From Glossina fuscipes (Eukaryota; Arthropoda; Insecta; Diptera; Glossinidae): DNA of 64,000 bases. This document shows positions 12,410 to 25,654 of the stretch, piece by piece (position 1 is the stretch's first letter; each line of letters starts with the position of its first letter). Position numbers and translations under genes: made by a program. Under the pieces are notes generated by a model. It had not been told where the DNA came from. It saw only the letters and a program-made list of their open reading frames with translations, and did not search any database. The stretch is taken from NCBI RefSeq assembly GCF_014805625.2, contig NW_023998414.1:30502094-30566093 (forward strand). The letters are read 5' to 3'.

Positions 12410-12915
12410 TCTATTCAAAATCAATTTCTGAATCGATCTAAGCTTATCTGCCCGTCTGTGCATGTCTTCTTGTGCTTAACTGGCAGGTGAGCTATTTTTC
12501 ATATATGTTGATAAAATGCGATCAGCTGACGTGTTTGGCTGAAAGATAACCTCTATTGAAAATGATTCAGATTGGACCATCGACATTCCCCATCGACAAC
12601 CCTCCCCTTAGCGCGCACACAAAACATATATTTTTTCGACGCCATTTAATATAAGGATTTTCAGAATAGTTAGCATAAATATTCAATTTTTCATATCTCA
12701 TAGCGAAATTTATTCCATGGTAGCAATGAAGCATAAAAATTAACCATAGGGAGTATTGATTCCATAGGTTGATTTTTTAAAGCCAAATATATATATGTGA
12801 TCTCTCATGAAAAATTAGCCTTTTGGCGACAACTAATTCTCATATGTACTTTTATTATGACGGAGACAATCGGAAAATAATAAAATCTTGAGCAAGTAAA
12901 TTAAGTTTTCCAAAT
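12410..12915 (+). repeat. dispersed repeat family A copy, degraded
   Basis: The order of blocks is AATCGATCTAAGCTTATCTG, CCCGTCTGTGCATG, GACGTGTTTGGCTGAAAG, CTCTATTGAAAATGATTCAG, ATTGGACCATCGACA, then a distal part with GGAAAATAATAAAATCTTGA and AGTAAATTAAGTTTTCC. The distal part also occurs at 24090-24136 in another family A copy. Confidence 0.75.
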
Positions 12916-15900
12916 ATGAAGCATCGCAGTTGACGCATTTAGCGTTCTCCAAACTGAAGGCTTTCATGGAGATTACGTCTGTATATATTTTTATGTAGGT
13001 GTAACTTTTTTTTTGTACTATCAGGAAACTTAATGAATGGCTATATTAGACGAAATAATAGGATAACTAATGCTCCGCCTTGCAGAGTCAGGCGTTTGCT
13101 CTGGCTTTGTCATGATCTAAGAAGACGCATCCCGCCCGTTATTGAACAACTCTGTAGGCTTTTCGCCAATTTTGCGTCTTAATTCCAATTATTGATGACA
13201 ATGAAAAACGAAATTACTTAAATCACTTTGAATTGAGCTTCTTACGATAAGCCGTTAAAAATCGGACTCAAGGTATGATTTGGGTATATCATGATAGAAT
13301 CTTTAAAGAACATATACCGGGAAAATGGATAGTCAGGCTTATATGGTATTATTCGTAAAATACTACGCTTACAGTGCTGTCTCTTATATCTTTTTGTTGG
13401 TATTCGTCATCATTCTGAGAAAATTATTCAAAATTCTTAAATTTTGATTCATTGACGCGCTTTAACGGAAAAACAAAAAATCTTAATGAAAATGCATTGG
13501 ATCGGATCTGCTGTAGAAGTATGGCATTTTGTATATTTCTCGAAGGAGATCATTAAAAATAATGTTAGTGATTTATAGATAAGTGAATACAAAAATTTGT
13601 CTGCTTCGAGTATATTTTTTGAATCCCTCTCCCATGCGAAAGCTTTTACATAAGTGAAACTTTATATACGAAGCAAATTAAGTTTGTAGCGTTCCGTGAT
13701 AAAAGCTTCTCCCAGAAAATCCATTTAGAAAAAGGGGAGGCTTTACATGAAAACGAAGCATGCGTTAGCGGAAATAGTAAGAAATCTATATTTCCGGGAC
13801 TAGTCTTATTATTCAACTTAAGCCGAATCTTCAAGTATTTCCTACTATTTGCTTATGAAATCTATAGCAAGGATTCATTAAGTTTTTAAAGACTTGCAAT
13901 GTGCAACAGAAGAAGCATTATGGATGTACGTACAACATATCAACTTAAAATACCCTTACACCGCAGGTGGTAGAGAACATGAAAATGATTATTATATGGA
14001 TGATAAGTGAGTATTGCTTACTACTATGTATATAAAAATGTGTGATGCGATTGTTGCTAGAAATTCTGGCCGATTTCACCCTTGAAAGCCCATAAACAAC
14101 AATATATTCTTGATCTTGATCAAAGGTTGATAAGGTACACTAGGTACACTAATCGTTGGCGTGTATGTATTTTCGGATAACTTAATCACATAGGCGATTT
14201 GATATACTTATAAAAGCACTTACAAAAGCAGAGAGAAAAATTTTTATAGATTAATTAATATTTTGAAGGCATCTTACGTTTTTGAGATAATATTGATCTG
14301 AATTTTGTCTCTTATATCTATTTAAGAGACTTGTGTCGGAGTGTAGATGTTTTCTTTTTTATATGACTGTACGTTACAGGTATGCCTTGTTGCCTCAATT
14401 AATAGGCAAAATTTGATGTATCCTTCTGTGATAAATGCACAATAAACGATAACCTTTCAGAGATATTTCTTATTGCCGTAAGCGTAGATTATAATTGCGA
14501 TTCGTTTATTCATTTGATTATTTTTCTCTTGCATTGCGTATCATACCAATCTATAGTCCAATCAGGACAATTTATTCTCTATCTCTCTCTCCTGTTTGCG
14601 GTATTGTGTAGGCATACTATTCTGGCTTCTGAGTTGTGTTATTTTTAGTTTCGTTATATACTTGCATGTGATATTCTTATGCCCATCACATGGAGAGCAT
14701 ATTAGGTTTGTTAAAACAAATATCCATGTGTGCCGTCATAAACTGTAGATGCTGTTGTCCGTTATTGTGAATAGCGAAATCGGTTCCGCGTCTCTGTGTG
14801 TGCTGAAATCACAAAAATGAAACTCAATTTTTTTTTATTCCAAATTTCTTATATTGCATCGGTTAGGTCGCAGATAATAATTAAATGCCAAATAAAAAAT
14901 TGGTGATCTTCTCGTTTGCATTGTTCTACAATAATTACACAATTTGCTATATTAAGCGTCTTTTTATTTGCGGATATTACGTATAAAAGTCTCATTAGTC
15001 TCATGAACATGAGTTGCAGTCTCAAGAAACACACAATAAGTACGCGAAAGCGTCCGAGCTAACGCGGAGAGATATGCTTGTGAAAATGCCGTTAACTTGA
15101 AAGAATTTCTGCAATCTGCTAATTGTAATCGCGCTTACGATTTGTTTTTGTCCTTTGCGTCCGGTTAATTCAAAAAATCAATTCTATATCGATTGTAGAT
15201 TTTTTCACATAAAGAAAATTAATTAATTAAATCCACTTCTTACTCCTCGTTTACGAGTTCTATATGAACTCAAAAAAAAACAAGTTTGGTAAACTTTTTG
15301 TGGAATACATTACATTGAATATCTTCCAATAACTTCACATAAATAATGCATTCGGTATTAGCGACGTCGGTGTGTACAAGAATGAAAGAATGCAATCAAT
15401 TTGTTATTGCAAGTCAATGACACTTACTGGGGATTTTAAGTTGATATTAATAGTCAGTCGCAATAGTTCCAAATCATTTTCAGTATCTTACGTGCACATC
15501 TTGCGCATCTTGGTCTAGGAAATACAATACAAGCTTTTCTCGATATTATTGTGTGCTTTCTTCAATTGTCCAAGATGCTAGGTCAAGGATGCTCTACTTT
15601 TTTACTTTATACGCAATGTTGTGCAAATGTGTGCGTATACCAAGAACTTATTCTAAAATAAAATTTTGATATATATAAATAGTTTTTCGTTATGAGTTAC
15701 ATTATAATAATGTCATTGTACGCTCGTAGAGCCAAGCAAATGTATACCGCTTTCGTTTAATTACAACGAAAACCATTGATATGTTGTACGTATTAAATAG
15801 ATCGGTTTAAGCCGTAGCAAAAAAAAAATGTTGTTTTCAATTTCTTATCATATATGTTGTGCTGTATTGTGACAGCGATATCATTCATTTCAAATTGTTA

Positions 15901-17099
15901 ATTGTATTGGTGATGTTATAAAAAAAAATAAAAAAATAAAAAATTGAAGTCAAATAAATGTTTATTCGAAAGTGATCAGCTTATGTCTTCCTTTCTTTCC
16001 TTTCCTTAATTTTCTATCGATCTCTTACAAGTTATTTATTACAATTGCAGGCAGATATCAATGCATACGTAACATAAATTTCATAAACAACATACGTATG
16101 TAGTGCTTGTACAAGTCTATATATAATGTAAGCGTTTAACATCTATTATGTTTATTTATATATATTATGTATATATATATATAAATATTTTACTTAAACA
16201 TTTTGTAAACATTGTTATTGCTATTGTGTTGGAAATATTTATTTACCTTAACTTCTTATAAGACTTGTAGTGCAGATGGTAGGAGTACCTGCAGCGCATA
16301 TATAAATAAATATATATACATGTTTTTATATATTTATATTATATGAAATATATGTTCAAATGTATGTATGGTGCTACGGCTGTACACACATGTAGTTGAT
16401 TGTGGAACGAGCAACTTACAAATTGCTTTAAAAATAGACATAGAGAACATAAGTTGCATTGTGCTTGTCTATCATGCCTATGCGTATGTGTTTGTGTGTG
16501 TTTATATATGTATGTATGCACTCGTTATTCTTTAAAAAGTTATTACGCCTTGCTTTATTTTCTTGTCATTTTATTGTAAACATAATGCTCACGCGTACGT
16601 GTTTCCTTCGTTAAATTAGCACCTTTGAGTTGAATTTTACTCGTAATGTTGCTGTTGTTATCTTTAATAAACGACAAGTGGTCGCTTTCTTCTTTTATAA
16701 CTTCGTCTGTGTGGTGCAGGCACTTTAAACAACTTGAAAATAATTGCATCGCAGCAATGTATGCGAGCATTAAATTAATAAAAACAAGAAAATCATATCA
16801 ATTTTTATACAAGTCAGTCAGTCAACAGCAATAAAGCAAACATTCCATCCTAAAAGTGCATAGAGTAGAGGAAAGCCCTTATTCGCGCTGAGAAGCATTC
16901 TTAACATATTAGAAGTAATGCAATGCAATGCAATCCAATGCAATTGTTAACGAATTCATCGAATAATTAATATACAAAAAGGAAGGGGAGGAGAGGAAGT
17001 TTTATTAGATCTAAAATTTCATCATTCATATGAAAGTATTCTTTGTCGTCGTCTAGTTTTATAACCAGTTAACTGCAATGCTACTTGGACTACTTTCAG
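12916..17099. other. non-coding stretch
   Basis: AT-rich DNA with scattered short A/T runs. A (TGCAA)n-like tract of about five units lies at 16914-16945. An isolated TATTCTTGATCTTGATCAA near 14103 recalls the repeat core but nothing else of the repeat can be followed. No gene was recognised. Confidence 0.5.
16914..16945 (+). repeat. (GCAAT)n pentanucleotide tract
   Basis: Five to six near-perfect ATGCA/CAATG units (GTAATGCAATGCAATGCAAT...). A short simple repeat with no other visible role. Confidence 0.75.
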
Positions 17100-18960
17100 G
17101 AAGATGTTTAATCATTTTGATTCTAGTTTTATACCAACTTTGAATGCATTGTCATGTCTTTTATACCAATCTAGCTATGCTAGCAATGTCGGAATTTCCT
17201 AAAATCATTTCAAATGTCGTAGATCGTGTTCGGAAAGACATATTTTATATTTTAGTAAAGCCATCTGCTGCTGGCTGCTTCACTTTAAAAGATGTCTTAA
17301 CAAATGTGCTTGCGAATCTGACGAGTTATTGCATTAAAAGCGTTTATGGCATGCGTGCAACAGGTTTGGATTGTCTCCGTCTCGACATACATAATGTTTT
17401 CCTTGAAAAATTTTGTACTTTTCCGAATAGGCAGCCGCCCACTTGATTAAATAAATCAGACCGAGGGGGACAGGGAGAAGTTGAAAAGTGTTAATCGCAA
17501 AAGTGACTTTTTCTGCATAATTTTTGATTGTTTGTCAACTTGTGCGCACTAGCACAGTATGCACAAATCTTGCAGAGAACCAAACTTTCAATCAAAATCC
17601 GATGAGTTGATGTCTTAGATATATTTAATTAAATTTTCATTCATTTTATTAATTTTGATAAAATATTCGGGCATAGTTTTAATGATGTCCTCGATCAACA
17701 TAACTTTCGACAGTCAATTAGGTTACTTAGCGTCTTATGCCACGCCAAGTAACGAAGCTGGTCATATTGGCTTCTTTGTTCAAATCGTAGACGTACCAGT
17801 GGTCGCTTTCCAGTTGATATTATCATCATCATCTTTTATTTGTAAGAGACTTAAGTTAATTTTAAGGAAAACAAATTTAAATTAATATCTACTTTAGACG
17901 GGAGATTACTAATGAAAATAGAACCAAGTTTCCTCTTGTTTCTCGTATCTCTTGTGAATCTATTTGTATCATATTTCCTTTCCACATTCGAACTTCATTC
18001 AAAAATATATGTAGCGCAAGCTTTTCTTTTCAAAGTCAACACATGTTCAGTGGATAATGGAGCAGATATAATCAATTCCCATGACCTAGTAAAAAATAAA
18101 TTCTCTTTGTAAAATTCAAGTTTCTCTACTGCGATAGTCTTCTTTAAGAGTAATGCAAGCACTCCAAGGCTTTTAAACGTTTATGATGCCATTTGTAGAG
18201 AAAGGCTTGCTCAAACTCTCAAAATCCAAATCTTCTTTCCTTGAGCATTCATTTTGCAGATTTGAAAGCAGATAATAATTGCAGGGGCCAGATCGGCTTT
18301 GCAGCCATAAACACGTAACACGATATTGGTAATGTTAAGGAAAGAACACTTTTTCCTTCGTCGTTCCATGTCGCAGTCGATATACGGAACACTAAACGCA
18401 TGAGAGTCGCATTGAACAGTCCCGTGCTATGCTTATTATTATCGCATAAGCCATTAAAAAAAGTCCGTTTTATTTCGGTTAAACAGCGCTCCAAATGAGT
18501 AACACGTCCATGTTTATGTCCCATTGCGCTTAGTCATACCTTAAGCGTTTTCCTGCCCAACATTTTTATGCAACATTGCAAATGACTGCCTTTTGATATC
18601 CTTTCGGATAATTTTCACTTTGTCTCTGGGGTACTCATATCTTTTGGTTGTGAACCGCTTTCACAATTATAGTGTGTCCCCACGACGTCGCAAGGAAACT
18701 TGTTGTTTACGCGGTAGAGCAGTTGCCATAACACATTTCAGGTCAATGCTGACTTTGAATGGTATTTTCTTCAATTGACCAGCGCAGCGTATTAACATAC
18801 AAAAATCAGTTTTTCGATTATCTTGAAAACAACAAAACTGACGTCACTAAAACGAATGTTATTCGTACGAAAACGAAAGAATTGGCATAGAACTTTGATA
18901 GGCGTTTTTTGAGGGTTGGTTCGTCAGAGACAATATCGGGATGTCAGTCCCGTCAATTGT
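17100..18960. other. unrecognised coding-like block, probably decayed
   Basis: This 1.9 kb block is less AT-rich than its flanks. It has several open frames of 60-100 codons on both strands (+ 17144-17446, + 17655-17885, + 17912-18112, - 18249-18524). No frame runs through, no splice sites link them convincingly, and no protein family is recognised. On the minus strand around 18250-18790, segments such as DLKCVMATALPRKQQ and KADLAPAIIICFQ look protein-like but lie in different frames. It could be an old transposon or gene relic, or chance. I do not assign a function. Confidence 0.25.
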
Positions 18961-20214
18961 TGCTCGATGAGCTCAAGAAGTTACCTTCGATTAACTCGAT
19001 GTAGTCGCACTATGATTTTCTTCGTCCGCGACCAAATTATTAACAAGAAGAAGAAGAATTGGTAGAGCGTTGCGCGTTATTATCCGCAAACAATTCTTTA
19101 TTTTCGCATCACGATAATGAACTCTGCCACACTGTATTGCTTTTACAACCAAAAGTTAATCAATGCGAAAAGGCCAATGCCATGTTCGCCTGGTTAAGGT
19201 TCAAAAAAATGAAAAAAAAAAAAAAAAAACGTTAGCGAAAGACTCGCTTGAAGAAGTAAATCGGAATTACATGCAATTAAACTGGAGTGGATGAGTATCC
19301 ATATTTTAATTGGGAAAATGTTGCTGCTTTCTGATCGCAAACTTACTATACTTTAATCTATGATACATAAATAAAGCCAGTTGAACAGAATGACCTTCAA
19401 TTTGTAAATAGTGTTAAATATGAGAAACCCATTCATTACAAAATTAAGTGAATCGTAAGTAAACATCGGACCACGTAATTTTGGTATTCATAATCGCATA
19501 GATTGGATTAGAAAGTTATTTAAATTAAACTCATATTTTTTGCTTATAAAAAAAAAATAAAAAAAATTTGTTTTTTTTTTTTTTTTTTTTTTTTTAATTT
19601 CGCTAACTTTATTGACCCAATTAGCCAATATAAATAAAGCGTTAATCAAAGTGACTTAAATAACATGAAAATCGAATGAAAGAATAAAAGATTAACTGCT
19701 ATGGCTTCAAGAACGCTATGTTACACAATATTAACAGTTTGCAAATTGAATTCGATTTGTAATACGTTCGCCTTAGGGTGAATATAACCGCAATATGTCG
19801 TGGTAATAAATGAAAACGTCTCGAATCCGACCAAAATCCATTAAACTAGAAAATAAGTCGATTTTTCTGAACTGAAATTACTATAAGAAAAACATTGAAA
19901 AAGCATTATACGCGTGGCGAGCATATATTAATTTTGTTATTTTTTTTTGTAACATTCAAAAGTAATCTCTCAAATTTATAAACTATATACATATTGTTGA
20001 TAAATTTCAATTCTAAGTCAAGCTATTCGGTGTTAGTTAAATGGTCTGTCCTTTCGTATAAAGATCTTGTCCTGAATTTAAGTATCCAACGCACAAGCAA
20101 GCATTTCTTGCATTCTTGGCAACGCGCTTAGAGAGCTGCTTCTATTTTTTGACAATCAAAGTAATTTAGTTAATCAAATATTTCGCCATTAAAATAAATT
20201 TTACAGAGTTATCC
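18961..20214. other. non-coding stretch with homopolymer runs
   Basis: A-run near 19213-19229, A-rich then poly-T at 19547-19595. No gene or element was recognised. Confidence 0.5.
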
Positions 20215-20340
20215 GCCTAAGTGGCCGAATAGACAGAGTCTCGACTAACAATTCAAATGGTCGTGGGCTCAAATCTCAAGTGCGATGAAGCTTTCAATAA
20301 AGCGGATCTAGCACATCTAGTCTTAGATATGCTAAATGCT
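20215..20340 (+). repeat. tRNA-derived SINE copy (sense)
   Basis: The head is CCGCCTAAGTGGCCGAATAG (A-box TGGCCGAATAG). About 45 nt later GTGGGCTCAAATCTCAAGTG provides the B-box, followed by a body shared with the 25330-25445 copy (AATAAAGCGGATCTAGCAC versus its reverse complement near 25333-25365). The spacing and boxes are those of a class II tRNA (Ser/Leu-like) head. There is no closing acceptor stem, so it is not a functional tRNA gene. Confidence 0.7.
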
Positions 20341-23300
20341 TGCATAGGCCTGGAATTTTAAGAAAGTCTTAGATTTTATTCTTTGGCCAGAGTTGATTAT
20401 TAAAGTATGTTGTTCTTTCGTAAGTTTCTTTTTCCGACTTGCTTTCCAAGACCTTGCAAAAATGCCAAAATTTACCTTAAGAGAAGTGTTCTTAATTTGA
20501 GCATTTAACACAGAGCTATATGGGTCTGCGTTTTTCTCATGTCGTCTGTTCGCATCAACATTAAGTACATTTCTACCAATAGTTTGCACTAATTGAACGT
20601 TTTAAGAGAAATCATCAAATCATTTGTCGCATACATTACACTTCATAATCCGTACATGATGATCTAGCTGCACAAATGAAGAGAGTAAAGAGAACGCTCC
20701 AAGAGTGTTGTGTGCCGATGACATGAATTTGTCGATTCTATGCTGTGGTTAGGAATTGAAAAATCTTACGATTACGTTACGGTTTAACTTGTCGCTGAAA
20801 ATTAAAGTTGCGTGTCGCAAATTTATGGGCTGGAGAAAGAGAAGTAATGAGCAAATAATCTCAAAGCAAAACTGTTCCCATCGATAAAGTTACTTTTTGG
20901 GTGACTTCTTTATTACGCCCGCCCCCACCCCCAGTTCAATAATTTTCATTGAAAGTTTCATTGCCCTTGCATCAAGTGAACTATTTCGAGCGCAATCGGT
21001 GTCCATGGCATCAGTAAATGTTTTTTTTCTTTTTTTTTTCTGATGAAAACAAAATGTTCATGTTTGCTGATCAACGGATTTTTGGAGCACATTTAAAAAA
21101 GTGAAAGTTATCGTCATGTGATCTCAATGAAAGACTGAGACGTGCCACGCACTCGACGTGGGAAAGCTTCAATGAGGCGTGCCCGCCCTACGTAGATTAT
21201 CAAAACGAAACAACCTTCTCGATGTCCAAATTTAATCGCAAAACGAACATAGTTTTCTTATTCCTTTTTTTTTTTTTTCTTTCTGCTTGCAGATTGACAG
21301 CATTGCGAAAAGACAGCGAGACAAACGGAGAAGTTTCGCAATAGTGGTAGTAGCGCAATAGAAGAGTGCGCTTTGAAAATAATTAACCTCAAATGAAGCA
21401 TAAGTAATAATAATTTTGCAAATTGTAGAACGGAAAATAAAGTTGAAAAAAAAAAAAAAAACTCTAGCAACAATTGCGAAAAGGAACAAATTGAGACATT
21501 CTTTACGTTTCCCTTTTCCCCAATTTCTCAAACTCAGAGCAATAGAAATATAACGAAAAAAAAACAAAAAAAAAAAACCAGTTCAATGCATCATCATTCG
21601 CATCATAAAAGATTAAAATGCCTTTACACTACCACGGCAACCGCAAATAGTTCAACAACAACAACAACAACAACAGCAACAGCAACAATGACAACCACAA
21701 CCGCAACATCAACGACCACCGAACGTAACGGTAATAGCCTAAAGTACCATCTAATGACAATTCTCTACTGTCTCGCAATTGAAGTTTTTACCTGTTGTTT
21801 GTTGTTCTTTCAACACATCAAAAAATTGCGAACCGAATTGTAGAGACGGTTTAGTTTTTTTTTTTTTTTTTTTTTTTGCTGTTTTACTGAAAATGAATAA
21901 ATAAATCAAACACAAATGAACTCGAATAGACGGCAATGGCAACGTACCAACCAACCAACTAACTAACCAACAAATTGTACGTAAAATGAAAAGCAAAAAA
22001 AAAAAAAAAAAAAAACAAAAAACAAAAAAAGTGCAAAGAATCTCAATGTAAATCTTTCATTCAAATCCGCTTAACTGCATTGACCTCTACGCCGTGGATG
22101 GCATACTATGTCTTCTATGGCGGTCTATACATATGAGGCTTCTTCTGCAACATAGTTGAATGCATTCTTTCCTTTCCCCCATCTCTCTCTTTCGCTCTTC
22201 ATATTTCTCTCGTCGACATACGATGGCTGACATGTAGTGTAGCGAATGAAAATAAAAGCAATTTTCCAACTTATCTGACGTTGTTCGACTTCCTTTTATT
22301 CGACGCTATATTGCTGGGGAGACGTGCGTTACTATTTCATAATCGATTTATTTCTTCTTAAAATACGATACGTCACATCAAAGACATGTCCCGCGATTCT
22401 TCTTCTAATGCATTACGTATCAATCGGTCTACTTTCAAGTCTCTTCTATACGCTATCTAAGGTGGGTTTTATTGTTCTTTGCTATCCATTGTGCAAAGCT
22501 AACAGTTTTAAATAAATTTTACAATATTTTTTTTTCTAATTATTTATTTGCAATTGCATGTCTTATAATAATATGTTGTTGGCTCGTTTCGTTTCTTTCA
22601 TTTGTTCGCTTGTTGTTCTTGTTGTTGTTGTTGTTCTTGTTGCTGTTACTGTTGCTGTCGTTTGAAAATCTCATTTTGCGTACACATTCTCATATTCGTT
22701 TTTTTTTTTTTTTTTTTTTTAATATTTCATTCGTATATTATTCGCATTAGAAAAAGACCTCATTAGCACTTTTTCTATTACTTAGATCTTGCTCTGGTTT
22801 CAAAGAAAACTTAAGTCACCTATTGCGGTCAACAGCAGTTTATGTGTTAATGTCGCAGTTTCAATTAAATGAATAGAGAGCGAATAGGTTGCGCTTTCTA
22901 CGTTTGTTTTTGTCAAAAAAAAAAAAAACTTCCACATGGCATAAGTAGTTAGCAATAAATTCTTTAACTTAAGTGAAAAGCAAGGCGTTTTTATTATATT
23001 GAATCTCCTACACAGTAAAACCTTTAATAAAGAGATCATTATCGAGGCTATTAACAAGAACGAATATATTCCCAATGATTAATTAAGAACGGCATCGATG
23101 AGTCTCTATGTTTTGCTCTCATTATATGTTATAGGAAATGTTTGTCAAATATGTTATTAACAAATAAATAAATAAACAATAACTCATTCAGCTATCATAT
23201 CATGTCGATATAGAGTTTAAAAGGTATATGCGTGTGTGTGTGTGTGTGTAGGATTAAAAGATTTTTATTTATTACAATGCAGTCTTGTTGATGCGAACCA

Positions 23301-23499
23301 TGATAACAGTTTTCTTTGATATATCAAAGTTACCATAAAACTAAACTGTCTTTCTTAGGCCAAATCCGTACTAGTTTGTAACTTAACATGGCCCGCGTTT
23401 ACAGGCTAATTTCTCAACATTTCATTCTACAAATGCCGAGAAAACTAAGCCATGTGATGCTAAGCGGTACCAATATGACAGTTGCCTAAGCAATTTCTG
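20341..23499. other. non-coding stretch, possible upstream exon/promoter region
   Basis: Holds T/A runs (near 21265, 21447, 21563, 21857, 21994, 22700), a CAA-rich block at 21640-21720, a (TTG)n tract near 22618-22637 and a (TG)n tract at 23231-23249. Its composition resembles long fly 5' untranslated exons, but no splice donor or transcription start can be shown. Confidence 0.4.
21586..21843 (+). other. CAA/ACA-rich open frame, possible 5' exon or chance
   Basis: An ATG at 21586 opens an 85-codon frame dominated by His and Thr (ACA, ACC, ACG codons), then NGNSLKYHL. It lies 5.9 kb upstream of and in the same orientation as the Nost coding exons. Thr-rich low-complexity frames arise easily from CAA-type repeats, and no donor with a good consensus follows. 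I regard it as doubtful. Confidence 0.2.
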
Positions 23500-24310
23500 A
23501 TCCATTCGAGTTATTTTTTCCCCGTGAAACATTTGCTTTAAAAATTGAACAATCGTCGGATCGAAATTTCACCGGAATTTTTATGACACTCGGTCCCCTA
23601 TTGAAAATGATTCGAATCAGACCACACTTATTGATCACTCTCCATCACTCGCCTTATTTTAATAAGTCGTTATAAAAAAAAATATATACAATTTTTCGAA
23701 TTTCTTGACAAAAATCGTTGAGCAATAGTATCTCAGCGTTTTATATTGGTGTGAAAACTTTGAATCGGATAGGGTTTTTTCAATCTTTTCTACGCAAACT
23801 GAATCTTTTTGTATGTTAAAAAAACATGATTTTCAATACATCTTGATGGAAATTCGATCGTATTCGGTCAATTTGACATAAAAACTAACTTTACCGACTT
23901 CGAATCACGTAGGACTATATTTTGGATATTAGGATTTTAATGAAAAATATGACTTTATATGCTAAAAATGTTTAATTTTTATTATTATATAATGAAAACT
24001 CGTCTTTAATTAATTAACTATAGGAGATTTGGGAGGCGTAGGTCTATTTTTTTATATTTCTCGTGAAAGCAAACCTTTTTGGACGGAACCAACTGAAAAA
24101 TAATAAAATCTTTGATAAGGAAATTAAGTTTGGTACTTCTAGACCACGTCGACATTTGAGTATCCTACAATATGAGGGCTGCCACGAATATTATGCATTT
24201 ACATAAAAATAATGTATAATTTTTAATCGATTATTAATTAAGCGAAGTAAATGGTTTCGCGCATCTAATGGTCGGCCTTGCCCGACTATAGCATTTTTGT
24301 TTGTTTTGAA
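23500..24310 (+). repeat. dispersed repeat family A copy, nearly full length
   Basis: The core blocks CCCCTATTGAAAATGATTCG and ATCAGACCACACTTATTGA lead into a long distal part with AAAATAATAAAATCTTTGA and AAATTAAGTTTGGTAC. It ends with AATTAAGCGAAGTAAATGG and GGTCGGCCTTGCCCGACTAT. That terminus matches the end of the copy at 34768-35462 (GCGAAGTGGTGTAG ... CGGCCGACTATAATG). The 5' part is blurred. Confidence 0.75.
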
Positions 24311-24454
24311 TGTTAGTTTGATTTGTCCGACTTCCCACGACAATTCACTAGGGAGCTTTATCTTTCAAGAGCTGAATTTCAGGTCTGTGATGGTTCTTGG
24401 TAGACCTAAGACCAACACTGAAGGATAGTGAAGAGGCGATTATACTCATTTTGT

Positions 24455-25020
24455 TTTTTCTCATAACGTATGTAAAATCCAAACGTATGCATATTCTTGA
24501 TCAGCGTGAAATTTTCAATTGATTAAGTCATGTCTGTCCGTCTGTGCATCTGTATTTCTTTGTGTCTTGGCACTCTCCTGGTCGCAAAAATTAATATATC
24601 AAGTATATTTAATTATAAATAATTATATTTTATTTTTTTCACTTTTTTAAGGTTTTCTGTTAAATTACTTACAAGGCAAACAAGACAAGATGTTTAAAAG
24701 TATTTTGTACATTCCTCAAATGAACATATATTATCTGCCTGAAAATGGGTTAATACTTGCGAGATGGTTGTCAAAGAAAAAAACCTTGGAAATTAGAATA
24801 AATTAAAAGTTAAGTGTGTTAGTTCGAAATCGTCTATTTGCATTTGTACATAACCTACAAACTATTGCTTTCATTGCAACTTATGGATAGTAAGTAAAAT
24901 AAATTATGAAAAATATTTTACTATATAGAAAATGTTGTTGTATTGGGCGATACAGATTGTAATAGGGGTGGGTATGTGAGATTCGACCCCCGCTGAGCGT
25001 AACTTTCTGAATTGTTTATG
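24455..25020 (+). repeat. dispersed repeat family B copy
   Basis: GCATATTCTTGATCAGCGTG, AAATTTTCAATTGATTAAG, TCATGTCTGTCCGTCTGTGC, CCTGGTCGCAAAAATTAA and the distal ATTATCTGCCTGAAAATGGG (compare CTATCTGCCTAAAAATGAG at 41968) are followed by GTGAGATTCGACCCCCGCTG and AACTTTCTGAATTG. Those last two match the 42025-42066 terminus. The middle is shortened relative to the copy at 41425-42072. Confidence 0.75.
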
Positions 25021-25329
25021 TTCGCCACTAACTGTGCCCACTTTTCACTTTGATGAAAATGATGCAAGTTTTTTTTAGTCCAAATTGTTACTGCATAAAT
25101 AAAGTGTTGCACGATAGTGAAAGCTTAGTCGTGGTAGCTGAATCTTTACATTCACAGGAAAAAGTTGATCATATGGAAATCATTTCTGCAGGAAAATTTT
25201 TTTTATTTTTTTTAACTTAATAAATAATTCCAAAAATAAAATTCTATACTGTTGTAAGCAATGTTCACACAACCCAAAGACAAAAAAAAAACATATTATT
25301 ATTATTAATAATTTCGCCAGAAAAATAAA

Positions 25330-25450
25330 TAAAGCACTAGCATCCAAGACTATCGGCTTTTATTAAAAACTCTACCGCACTTGAGATTCGAACCCACGAC
25401 CATTGAGTTGCTAGTCGAGATTCATCGCCTTCGGCTATTCAGGCGAAAAA
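25330..25450 (-). repeat. tRNA-derived SINE copy, best preserved
   Basis: Minus strand: GCCTGAATAGCCGAAGG head, then ACTAGCAACTCAATGGTCG, then GTGGGTTCGAATCTCAAGTG with a near-perfect pol III B-box (GGTTCGAATC), then GCGGTAGAGTTTTTAATAAA. On the + strand the head is directly followed by a 12-A run at 25446. It aligns with the copies at 33355-33435 (-) and 20215-20340 (+). Confidence 0.75.
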
Positions 25451-25654
25451 AAAAAAAACATAATAAGGGAGCATTGCATATAAATACTTGGAGACATCAA
25501 ATAATCCGTCGGGGTACATAAGACCGAGTTGAGTAAATTTATCGTTAAGGAATAAACAAAAGTGACGTAAACACTAAGTCTAAATGACGATACCGTAGCG
25601 TATTGTCGTAATAGACTTTATAGAGAATTAAAAATGTTTTTATATTTTAAACCA

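Noticed and set aside
25370..25445. Functional tRNA gene
   Set aside because: A- and B-box-like words are present, but there is no closed acceptor stem and several diverged copies exist, so it is a SINE.
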